This document shows positions 46,501 through 56,106 of a stretch of 64,000 nt of DNA, in pieces (position 1 is the stretch's first letter; each line of letters opens with the position of its first letter). Where the stretch lies: positions 3,597,185-3,661,184 of the forward strand of contig NC_030986.1 of NCBI RefSeq assembly GCF_000149955.1. The letters are read 5' to 3'. The position numbers and the translations under genes are program-made. Source of the stretch: Fusarium oxysporum f. sp. lycopersici 4287 (taxonomy: Eukaryota; Ascomycota; Sordariomycetes; Hypocreales; Nectriaceae). Below the pieces are notes generated by a model, which was not told where the DNA came from, made no database searches, and saw only the letters and a program-made list of their open reading frames with translations.

Positions 46501-49231
46501 CGCGTGGGGTCCGGAAACCTAAAGATCCCTACTAGGGCTGACCAGGGCTGCACGAAATGAGAGGGCTCCTGTAGGTACCCGACGGTTGGCCTGTTTAGCT
46601 GTCACAGCTTGGTGGAGAGAAACCTCTCACCCCGGATTCGAGCTGATGGATGACTTGGGACTTGGAAGGCTCGCATCATGATACTGTTGATGTCTGGCTA
46701 TGCTGTGTTGGGCTTCGCACCGGCTGCGTTGAATCATGAGGGCCAATGGTAATGTCATATCTCACCAAGAGGCCGCTGATGGCCTGTGAGATGATCAGAT
46801 TGTTGATCGGCGTACTCGGATCGTAACTTGATACCAACGCCAACCGATGTCAAACATGAGCACGAGGCGGGAAATTGTGGGTTACAGGGTGAGCGAGGCG
46901 GCGACAGTTGGGCTTCGAGACATGGATGCCGCATTGCAGGAGACTCGCCCTGATTGTAATGCAAAGATCTGCTAAAAAGTAAAAAAGAAAAGTCTTTGGA
47001 TGGATAACACAGCTGAATGTTTAGTTTGTTTCCACTGTAACTGTAAAAATTGCGCAGTGGAGATGGGGGACAAGAATGGCCGCCAACTTGCTTTGATTGC
47101 ATCATGGCCATGCTTCTTATCACTTTCCTTAGAAGATTCCGAGAGCAAGAAGACACGGGTGGTCCATGCTGCCTTTCTATACTCAAAGGTTGCATAAATA
47201 ATACAGATGTTAGTAGTTGAGTTGAAGCCCAGTAAGTGTAGGAAGTGTAGGTAAGCTACTGCAACTAGCCCTGCCCCAGGTGGCTATGGCTCTTCCCGCG
47301 TACCGTCAACCGTGCACAGATCTTGTTCAAAGACAGGTACCTTATGGAAGGTACCTTAGGTACGGATGAATCAGGTAGGTACATACCTTACTTACCGCTC
47401 TAATCGATCAGACAATGAGACGAAAACTTGAAACGTGCTGATAACGAAACGCTCCGGGAAGAAGGAACGCACCTCTGCTCCACCTTTCTCACTCATTCTC
47501 ATCCCTCGACTGTCACCATCCAAGCCCTGCAATTTGCCATTAGCATACACAAAATCCTGCTACCGTATTAGTGCCCAGAGACGAGCTTCCATCTGCTGCA
47601 CGATTCAATGGATGATACGATCGGTTACACCTTGGAACGAAAGTTTCGTATCATTCATGAATATGAGCCGAGTCAGTTGTCGTTGCGACCTCAACGTTGC
47701 ACTGACATCCGACTTACACTGACACATGGCTGTCTACATCACGAACGCACCGAACCAACTCATCAGGGTTGCTCTGTGGCGTTGACGCCGCTGAATGGAA
47801 ATTAGGGAGAAGGTGACATCGCAACCCTTCAGGATGCGGGAAGGGATTTTCTCCCATCCACTTGACAAAGTTTAACCAGATAAACGCTCACTGTTGATGC
47901 CCATGAGACGCCACCCATCGAGGGAAGGCATTCGTGAATTACTCCAGGCCCACCTGGGTATTTAATGTACCTATGGCGGACCGATCATATATCATCGTCT
48001 AAGGCTCTAAGCTATGTCTTATCCTGCAGCAGTGAGGCTGAATATTAATCGTGGAATGCTTCAGGCACCAAGCAGATCCGCCCCCTTCAGGATCGGTAGC
48101 GAAATCAAGAGGTAGAACAACGCTCGTTTAGTGGCATTACTTACGGATTGCCCAATCGCAGTCACAATTTACAAGGGTCCAACTAACACAAGGTTCCAGT
48201 GATGGGTGCGTGCCCAGGCGTGTGCTGAATCGCCTTCTGTCTAAACTTCAAACTTGCAACCATCCTCAGAAAATTTGCCCCCCTCCCAAGGCCTGTCTCA
48301 AGCAGGACTCACGCCGCTTCACTTGGATGGTCACCTTTTTGACCAAGGATATCTTGAACTGCCCTGGACTGCTTTCTCCCCGATCGGGGCACGTCGGCTC
48401 CTCGTACCAGCCTATGTACATTACATTGTAAACTGGTCTGTGAGCACCACTTTACCTGCTCAGGGCTCACTAATGCATCCCGTCGTTCGAGGTTTTGGAC
48501 CGTTGGACACGCGGGCTTAGTTACCCCACTAGCTAACTAACTTACAAACCCACTCCACTCGCCGTCACAGACCCGGACCTGGCTTGAACTCGACACGACA
48601 GACCAGACCCTGGGCTAGGTAAAATGTCTCTAGCTTGTTTGTTTTCGGATCCTCGTCCTGCTGAAGCAAACGCTTCCGAGACAGAAACGGGGATTGCCAT
48701 GGTCATGGCCTCATCGGCGCCGTGTCCAGGGGATCCTTGATATTTGTCCCGGTCCCATCTATAACCACCATAAGATCGCCCTCATATTACGTTTGAGATA
48801 CCATCCTCTTCTGGACTACTTCGTGCCTCTACTCAACATTCTTTTAGATCCAGTGGATCGGCGTTTCTCCTTGTTTAAATCTTAGGAGCCCACCACTACA
48901 GCCATCACCTCCACGCACAAAATTCAAGGCCTATTATAGACGCCGCCACTTCGCCTACCTTATCTGTGCATCCGATCTGTTACCACCGATTGAACGCCGT
49001 AAATTGTCACGCCGCCGAATTTTATAACTGTTAGTGGTGGTGGCATTGGACTTCGTTCAAGCACCCTTCAGGTAGCTCTCTGAATCGACACAGTTCGTCC
49101 CCTGGCAGACAAGATCAACTCACAATTGTTTCGCCAAATAGAATATCGAGTGAGTACGATCATAAAGTATGTTCTCAAAATTCGAGTTAATCTCTTTTCT
49201 CAGGCCATTCTGTTTCCGACGCCTTGCCAAC
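43576..49231. other. 5.7 kb gene-poor region
   Basis: The left part holds the SSK2 promoter. The ORFs are up to about 146 codons (minus 46755-47195) and none has recognisable motifs. The DNA at about 44090-44200 is very AT-rich. A local cluster of GGTACC/TAGGTA motifs lies at about 47335-47400. No tRNA, transposon or repeat array was recognised. Undetected, intron-rich or lineage-specific genes remain possible. Confidence 0.45.
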
Positions 49232-49396
49232 ATGTGCGACTTCACCAAAAACTATTACATCTACACTTCTTGCACAGATCCTGGGACGCATTTCTGCAAA
49301 ACTTCTATAGATGGAAGTCGCGAACATGCCTGTCCCAAGGGTCCTCACGAACGCTATATCGTTCTCCCGGAAAGCTGCCCATTGTGTTGTGGGTGA
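49232..49396 (+). CDS. Small cysteine-rich protein, 54 residues, function unknown
   Basis: An ORF too short for most gene finders. The product begins MCDFTKNYYIYTSC and contains seven cysteines at spaced positions, ending SCPLCCG. The central part has DGSREHACPKGPHERYIV. The composition is orderly (aromatic cluster, spaced cysteines, GPHERYIV block) and it resembles small conserved cysteine-containing proteins I know from filamentous ascomycetes. There is no signal peptide in this form; the frame is open to an ATG at 49169, which adds a hydrophobic/basic segment (MFSKFELISFLRPFCFRRLAN) that is not a convincing signal. It sits alone in a gene-poor region. The cysteine pattern would suit metal binding, but that is a guess. 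Confidence 0.5.
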   Translation: MCDFTKNYYIYTSCTDPGTHFCKTSIDGSREHACPKGPHERYIVLPESCPLCCG

Positions 49397-51413
49397 AACC
49401 AAAAACTGCGGCTGATGCTAGACTCGACACGATCAGAAAGAGCACTACAGAAACAACCTGGCCGTACTCACCATGGCCAACAAATTTCATATTCTCCATT
49501 GATATGAAATTGTAAAAATGACAGCCTGGTTTAAAGCTTGTATGGAATCCAAGGCACCAAGCTGATGTTTCTTTCCATTCAATCGAAGCAGAGCTTCGAA
49601 TTCGAGAGTACAAGAGCAGGATCTTGGGCCTCCCGTAGGGTTTGAACGAGAAGAATAAGTAGCAGGTATGCTATCGATGAGGCAAGGGAAGTAACATACG
49701 ATTTTATCGGCAGCATTCATGAAAAGCGACAGAGGCAAGCGAATCAGAAACATTATCCAGCGACAGATTTGAAAGTTGAACCTCGAGCTAGACCCCTAGA
49801 GGCTCGTCTGTACTAGTACACGGAAATTATACACTAACTTGGCGTTATGGAAACAATTAAAAAGAAATCTATGGTCACTGAATGCGAATTTCTATGTGTG
49901 GTAGACGCTGCCTCAGCCTCTTAGCTATTGATTGTTGAGCGAGCGGAACCCACGCCGTTGAACGGTACTATGATTGACATGAAATGTGTATCGCTACATA
50001 ATTTACCACTCTTGGGCTTGTATCGGTTCATATTTGGCGCTAGAAAGATGAAGGACTCTTATTATGGCTATTATAGAGCTACTGTTGTCAGCTGGTTCTG
50101 TTGGCTGCCGTTAGCATATATTATGCCTGATATGCCTAACCAAGCATGGCTTACCTCGTAGACTCGGAAGATGCAGCACTCCGGTTATCGCCAAACAAGC
50201 AGGGATGTCGTCGGTGTTTTCACTGCGTGGTTACATTGCCGTTGGCATCAGGACTGTCACGACGGCTGACGGAATACGCTATGCTATGCTAGTGAGACGC
50301 AGGTTGCCATCCCACCATCTTTGGGCTCTGACAGCTCGCTTACGGCAATCGAGTCCCTTAACCCCACTGATCTTGGTTAACTTACGCCTGAGATAAGAGA
50401 CAATATGCAAGTAAAGGGCAAAGATCAGAGTTAATATGGAGTTTGGCCGGGTATAAAGCTGATGCTGCGGGGAATGAGGGGGAATAAGCGCGCCTGTGCG
50501 AGCTTTTGAGGCGCATGCCGCGCGGGATGTACCGGTAACCGTTTGACAGTCTGGTGAGGCGGAATATTATGGCCAATGACCTAAGATTGAGGAGAAGAGA
50601 GACAACAGGGCCCGTACGATGCAGCTGAGAATAAGCGAGATCTGCCACGTTCATCCCTGTTGGTTGAAGAGTGCCATCTCACTCCCCGCGCTTAGACCTG
50701 AGACGAAACCATGGCTGTTAGGACATTTTGATGCCAAGACCCAGGTGTTTAAAGAAGAACAAGTCGGTAGCTTTACGCAGTTCCAGGTGAATACTGCTTA
50801 CGCGTGTATACCTTAAAGGTTCGCTATCAATGGATGTTTCAGTTGGCCCCTGACTATTCCACTTTGACATTGGTTTGCGAGGCGTTATGGGTCGACTGTG
50901 GATTGGGACGTCCTTCGGATAGCCACAAATCACACTAATAGCTTCCGCTCTTGAGGCCTTTGAGCTTTCATCACGGTCAGGACAATCTCATTATAAATTC
51001 TCCAGGTTCTCCTAAAACTAAAGGTGATTAGGGAGCATGGATGTGGGGGCCATGCACAAACCTGGCTCTGTTCGTTTTGTGGGCGGCAATGCAGTCCGCG
51101 GGAACTAGGCATGAAGCTTAAATTACGAGGAGCCAAGTGCATAGCAGTGCAAGTTGTCTTCCCAGTTTCAAGTCATTTATGTGCAGAGTGGCACAGAAGA
51201 GTCTATGATACCTCTTCTACAGCTCCTAACCCCATGTCCCTTGCGCAGACAACGCGAGTGACGTGCGTATCCTGCCTGGCATTGATAAAATCACACCACT
51301 GGGATGTTGGATTGGGCCTGTTTCTCTTTGAAACAAAAGGTCTTCATCCGATTTCACATGCTGAGTTTCATGCTGTCTAGTATGACATCCTTTTTATCGT
51401 CGTAAGTACCGAA

Positions 51414-51419
51414 CCGAGG
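51414..51419 (+). promoter_or_regulatory. CCGAGG, FarA/FarB-type site upstream of SPS19 (distal)
   Basis: CCGAGG is the reverse complement of CCTCGG, the core bound by Aspergillus FarA/FarB and the related Fusarium CTF1 factors that induce fatty-acid oxidation and cutinase genes. It is 425 bases upstream of the start of a peroxisomal beta-oxidation gene. Confidence 0.4.
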
Positions 51420-51650
51420 TATTGCCATACCTTTGATAGATATGTTGAATGAACGATAACACCAAGCAACTTGTTTAATTTATGCAGAGATAGTGAATCC
51501 GTTGAGATGATGACCATATTTCTCATGCCATGTGGCAAACGGCCCGGGCCTTTAGATCATTGCTCAACTCGGCCGAGAGCGGTCGGAGGATTAGTGGAGA
51601 TCAACCCCAGATTCCATGTGGCTGTTTTGTTGATAGTGACCCACTCCAAG

Positions 51651-51656
51651 CCGAGG
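51651..51656 (+). promoter_or_regulatory. CCGAGG, FarA/FarB-type site upstream of SPS19 (proximal)
   Basis: A second copy of the same hexamer, 188 bases upstream of the start codon and in the same orientation. Two copies in about 430 bases exceed the chance expectation of roughly 0.2. Confidence 0.45.
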
Positions 51657-51843
51657 CACGACGGCCCGGCACCTGAACCTTATTTGCTTCAGCCGAACAG
51701 TCATCCATTTAATCACTTCTCCAGATTACATTAATCATACAATTGACTCCCTTCGACATCACCTTATTGGAAACTGGTATTGAGCTAGTATTTGCGTCAC
51801 CTGAAGTACCCTTGAGCCACGTGTCGACCTCAATCGAATCACA

Positions 51844-52942
51844 ATGCCCGTTCCTGAGTCTGAGTATCTCAGCCCCGTCTGGCGAGATGGGATTTTCAGT
51901 CAGTCTCAAGACGATCGAATCTATTCTTGGTAGAGATTTGCTAACATGTGAAATCATCTAGATGGTCGCGTTGTCTTCGTGACTGGCGGTGCAGGAAGCA
52001 TCTGCAGCATGCAGACGCGAGCATTAGTTCGTCTGGGTGCAAATGCATGCATCATTGGCCGAAGTGTCGAGAAGACAGAGCTTGCGGCTAAAGACATCGC
52101 GGGTGTAAGAGAGGGAGCCAAAGTGATAGGAATCGGAGGATGTGATGTTCGAAAGGTATGACGCGTGTCGTCTATTGACGACGGTCATGATGATACTGAC
52201 TGTGCGTAGATCGACAGTCTTCAGGCTGCTGCTGAGCGATGCGTGAAAGAGCTTGGAGGGATCGACTTTGTCATGTAAGGCTTCAATTTGACCATGCCTG
52301 GATATAACATACTAATGCATATCATATCATAGCGCTGGTGCAGCTGGCAACTTTGTCGCTCCGATTGAAGGCCTCAGCTCCAATGCGTTCAAGTCAGTAA
52401 TGGACATCGATGTCTTGGGAACATTCAACACAATTAAGGCGACAATGCCCTATCTCCTGAAGAGCTCAACCCCTCGTATCATCTACGTCTCTGCCACTTT
52501 CCATTACACCGGCATGCCTCTCCAGGCACACGTCTCTGCAGCTAAGGCATCTATCGACTCACTCATGGCGTCCGTTGCCCTGGAGTATGGACCAAGAGGG
52601 GTGACAAGCAATGTAATTGCCCCAGGAGGTATCGATGGCACTGAGGGTCTGGCCAGATTGGGGAGCGATGCAGAAAGTGAGAAGAAGAGATACGCCAAGG
52701 GAATCCCGCTGGGCCGCGCTGGAACTGTACGAGATATCGCAGATGCGACAGTCTTTTTGTTCAGCGAAGCCGGAAGCTATGTCAGTGGACAAGTCCTGGC
52801 TGTTGATGGCGCTGCATGGAGACGCCAGGGAGCCATCAGCGTGGGAACTGAGGCTGGCATGGAGTATCCGGATTATATTCTCAACGGAGAGTTCTCAAAG
52901 AACCTGCGAGATCCAAGAAAGAACGGAAAGGCCAAGTTGTAA
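51844..52942 (+). CDS. SPS19: Peroxisomal 2,4-dienoyl-CoA reductase (SDR family)
   Basis: Reduces 2,4-dienoyl-CoA with NADPH, needed for beta-oxidation of unsaturated fatty acids. Four exons (51844-51898, 51962-52155, 52210-52274, 52333-52942) give 307 residues, near the 292 of yeast Sps19. The first exon (MPVPESEYLSPVWRDGIF) is easily missed because its donor is GTCAGT. Motifs: TGGAGSICSMQTRALVRLGA is the Rossmann glycine motif of this subfamily; IAGAAGNFVAP is the NNAG-equivalent; and VSAAKASIDSL carries the SDR lysine in a YxxxK-like slot where the usual Tyr is replaced by Val, as expected for dienoyl-CoA reductases, which lack the classic Tyr-Lys pair. NVIAPGGIDGTEG follows. The last three residues, AKL, are a type-1 peroxisomal targeting signal. 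Two CCGAGG sites lie upstream. Confidence 0.94.
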
Positions 52943-54314
52943 GGATACTGGTTGCTGTACGATATAGATCAAGCTCCAAGATTACCATTTGACGAGGCAG
53001 GTATGGAGGACCATGAGGCGATATTATATAAGCTAAGCCACAATGTTTCAATATCAGATCAAGTGTTAGCTAGAATCAGGTTATCTTATCAGCTGGACCA
53101 GAGCCCCAGGGATCGGAGGATCGGAAGTGACGGAGATACTTGTTCTGGGATGATAGATAACATCCAATTGGGGATCCGCCTTGGCGTTGACATCTCCGGA
53201 AGTGGATGGTCTGACGGAGCCGATCTTAGCTTCCATGATAATGTTTTGTTAGATATCTGACAAGAATAATTGCACCCCAAATACAATAGACCGATTACTT
53301 GATTAAGACCAGACTTGCTGGTTTTACGCCCTTTGATCTCCCTGCATGGGACATTATATGCTTATTCTTTACAGCAACGTTACTTGGCAAGGAAATGCTC
53401 CGCGAACCCCATATTCTCCATTCCGAAAAAGAGCCCGAAACCCATACGAAATACCACATGCCATTTCACGATTCGATCCATGAACGAAGAGCCGGAGATA
53501 GTACGGCATAATCGACCCGTTAGAGCCGCGACCCGGCCGACATCCAATCAAATTGCCTCCGATGGCCGTTGTGAGTCTTTCCCTTCTCTCCCACTCTTGG
53601 GCAAAAGTGCCTGGAAACTTAATGAAAAAGCCAATTGTGGCTGTTTATCTGATTACAGAGACTGGTTGATAGGTTGGTGTGGGCTTGCATTAGTGCCCGC
53701 TAGGGCAAGGCCAGTCAAGGAGGGGTCACTTTTGAGCTCCCATGGGCTTTTCGTTGACGAATGATATTAACTAATCGTGCAATTGACAGGTGAGGCAGAG
53801 TGATATGATCCGTATCCAGCGGCAATCATCAATTTCTCGGACATAGGTATCTAAATCTCGCGTTGTCTTTGAACTCGACACTCTTAGCACAAAACATTCG
53901 AGAATCAAGCTCCAGAAATAAGCTAGGTCTGCAAAATCATCATGATTATGGTGTGAAGAGAGTTTCCTATCTAGGTATGACTATGCAGAAATAAAGAGGG
54001 TCCAGAGGATTCAATTAGCTGAACTAGAGAATCAACCTTGACTTGGAGAGATCCATGGTGTGGGAACCTTGCAGCTACACGGCACGCTCAGAGCCGAACA
54101 GGGCGGGGGGAATTACCTACGATCCCATATCTTTTGACTCTCCTAAGAACGTACGTTATCTTGTTGTAATAGGTAATGATGAGAAATGTATATATTTTAT
54201 CCACTCCTCGCTCTCTCTTGACTGTTTCTCTTCTCTTCCTTTCCCCTTTGTCGTCAACAGTGGCTACGAGTAAGTGTGTATAGCTTCATTCAACGTCCCA
54301 CACACACACCCAAA
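52943..54314. other. Intergenic: SPS19 3' region and phosphatase promoter
   Basis: 1.4 kb. An ORF at 53315-53764 (plus, 149 codons) has no recognisable motif or protein-like composition. A short CA run lies at 54299-54309, just before the next start codon. The last ~100 bases are pyrimidine-rich, as in a fungal leader. Confidence 0.55.
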
Positions 54315-55778
54315 ATGCACGCCAAGCCCCTCTCCCTCCTCTTTCTATCTTCCCTCCCCTCCTTGACTGCTGCCGAAGATGTCCTTGGCCTTTACGTCTT
54401 CCACCGTCACGGTGATCGCACTGCCAAGGCTTGGAAGCCCGTAAACTTCACAGCTCTCGGAGCCGACGAGGTTCACTCTTCCGGTTCTTGGTATCGCGAT
54501 ACTTATGTGAGCAAGGATGCTTCACGAAAGATCACCGGCCTCAGCCCCGAGTCAGCCGTCTTGTCTCAGCTAGATGTTACTTCTCCCGCCGACGCTGTGC
54601 TCCAGAACTCTGCTCTTGTATTCTTGCAGGGACTTTACCCTCCTACCAAGCAGTTTGAGACTCTTGCCAATGGATCCAAGGTCGAGGCTCCTTTCAGCGG
54701 ATATCAATATATCCCCATTGCTGCAGTCTCTACTGCAGCTAGCGACAAGAACTCTGAGAACAGCGCTTGGCTTCAGGGCAACAGTGGTTGCACCAACGCT
54801 GAGGCTAGCTCGAATGATTACTTCTCCTCCCCCGAGTACGCTGGAGTATACAAGGACTCTGAAAGCTTTTACCAGGGCCTTCTCCCTGTCATCAATGGGA
54901 CCTACGGCAAGGATGAGGCCAACTTCCAGAATGCCTATACCAGTAAGTTCATGGATAAATCTCAAGCACATAGGCCCCCACTAACTCGCATAGTCTTTGA
55001 TCTCATCAATGTTGCTCGCATTCACAATTCTAGCATCTCTTCTGATGATCTGCTCGATGACTCCACCCTGGAAAAGCTCTACAACCTCGCTTCTATCCAT
55101 GAGTGGAACCTCGCCTACAACAGCAGCGAGCCTGTCCGTGCCATTGCTGGCTCTGTGCTCGCTGGCCAGATCATCGAGGCTCTTGAGCCCCTTGCAGAAG
55201 GCAAAAAGGGACCCAAGGTCAACATTCAGTTCGGTGCCTACGCCGCCTTCATGTCTTTCTTCGGTCTTGCTGGCCTCGACAAGGTTAGCTCTGACTTCAA
55301 GGGAGTCGTCGACTACGCATCATCTATGGCTTTTGAGCTCGTAACCAACGCCACTAACCCTACTGCCGACGACGTCAGTGTCCGCTTCTACTTTGCCAAC
55401 GGCACTGCTGCCGAACACACCCCGAAGATGTTCCCTCTCTTCGGCAAGGATGAGACCACCATCTCCTGGAAGGACTTCAAGACTGGCATGTCTGATTTCG
55501 CCATCGAGGACACCAAGCACTGGTGCAAGCTTTGCGGAAACCACGACGGCAACTGTGCTAGTAACTCGGATGATGACTCTACTTCGTCTCAATCAAGCTC
55601 TGGTGGCTCTGGCAACGGTGTTTCGAAGCCGGTTGCTGGCGTCATTGGCGCCCTTGTTACTCTCGTTGTCATTTTGGGTGTCCAGGCTGCCTTTATTCTG
55701 CTTGGCGGCCTGCGTCTTGTCAAGAAGTCGACGCTTGCAGCTGCTGGCGCGTCCCAGGCCGGAGCGGTCAAGGCGTGA
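54315..55778 (+). CDS. Histidine acid phosphatase family protein, secreted and membrane-anchored
   Basis: Two exons (54315-54942, 54994-55778) give 470 residues; the joint is NAYT-I-FDLINVAR. A signal peptide (MHAKPLSLLFLSSLPSLTAA) leads into LYVFHRHGDRT, with the RHG catalytic histidine at residue 32. The middle has several N-glycosylation sites. A cysteine cluster (HWCKLCGNHDGNC) precedes a Ser/Gly-rich stalk, a single hydrophobic membrane span (about residues 418-443) and a short basic-then-Ala-rich cytosolic tail. The second catalytic HD/HE motif of classical acid phosphatases is not obvious: the equivalent region reads NIQFGAYAAFMSFFG. The substrate is therefore unsure. The 51-base intron has no in-frame stop and is a multiple of three, so retention would add 17 residues. 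I start at ATG 54315; the frame upstream offers only a GTG. Confidence 0.88.
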   Translation: MHAKPLSLLFLSSLPSLTAAEDVLGLYVFHRHGDRTAKAWKPVNFTALGADEVHSSGSWYRDTYVSKDASRKITGLSPESAVLSQLDVTSPADAVLQNSALVFLQGLYPPTKQFETLANGSKVEAPFSGYQYIPIAAVSTAASDKNSENSAWLQGNSGCTNAEASSNDYFSSPEYAGVYKDSESFYQGLLPVINGTYGKDEANFQNAYTSKFMDKSQAHRPPLTRIVFDLINVARIHNSSISSDDLLDDSTLEKLYNLASIHEWNLAYNSSEPVRAIAGSVLAGQIIEALEPLAEGKKGPKVNIQFGAYAAFMSFFGLAGLDKVSSDFKGVVDYASSMAFELVTNATNPTADDVSVRFYFANGTAAEHTPKMFPLFGKDETTISWKDFKTGMSDFAIEDTKHWCKLCGNHDGNCASNSDDDSTSSQSSSGGSGNGVSKPVAGVIGALVTLVVILGVQAAFILLGGLRLVKKSTLAAAGASQAGAVKA

Positions 55779-56106
55779 ACATGAGACGATAGGTAGTGGG
55801 AAAGTAAATATTTCTTGGCCAGAATATACATGACCCATACGATGTTATGATTTTCGCTTTCAGATACCAGAATAGCCATTACGCAATGAATTGATGTGTC
55901 ATATTGTATTAACGACAATATCGCCGAACTCTCATGGCTATGATCTAACAATGATATCCAAAAATCGTGTCATGCTCCCTTATGAAGTCTAACAGGAAAT
56001 AAACATTAAAAATAACCCAACCCTGGGTACTCTAGAAACGCATCTGTTGCTTTTACCCAACTCACGATATATCGAACATCTTAATTCCTCGAAACTGTTT
56101 GAACAG
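55779..56106. other. Intergenic: convergent 3' regions
   Basis: 328 bases between the phosphatase and MFS stop codons. It is AT-rich with no separate element. Confidence 0.6.

Larger units (their letters stand above)
49397..51843. other. Intergenic 2.4 kb, including the SPS19 promoter
   Basis: The ORFs are short and without motifs, including minus-strand frames at 49305-49753 opposite the small cysteine-rich ORF and its 3' side. The last 450 bases contain the two CCGAGG sites listed separately. No RNA gene was seen. Confidence 0.5.

Noticed and set aside
46755..47195. 146-codon minus-strand ORF in the gene-poor region
   Set aside because: Composition is random-like, with no domain or signal peptide and no plausible neighbours in frame.
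53315..53764. 149-codon plus-strand ORF between SPS19 and the phosphatase gene
   Set aside because: No motif or periodicity; the chance length is plausible in moderately GC-rich DNA.
54276..54314. Thirteen-codon upstream extension of the phosphatase frame
   Set aside because: It begins with GTG, not ATG, and would bury the clear signal peptide that starts at 54315.
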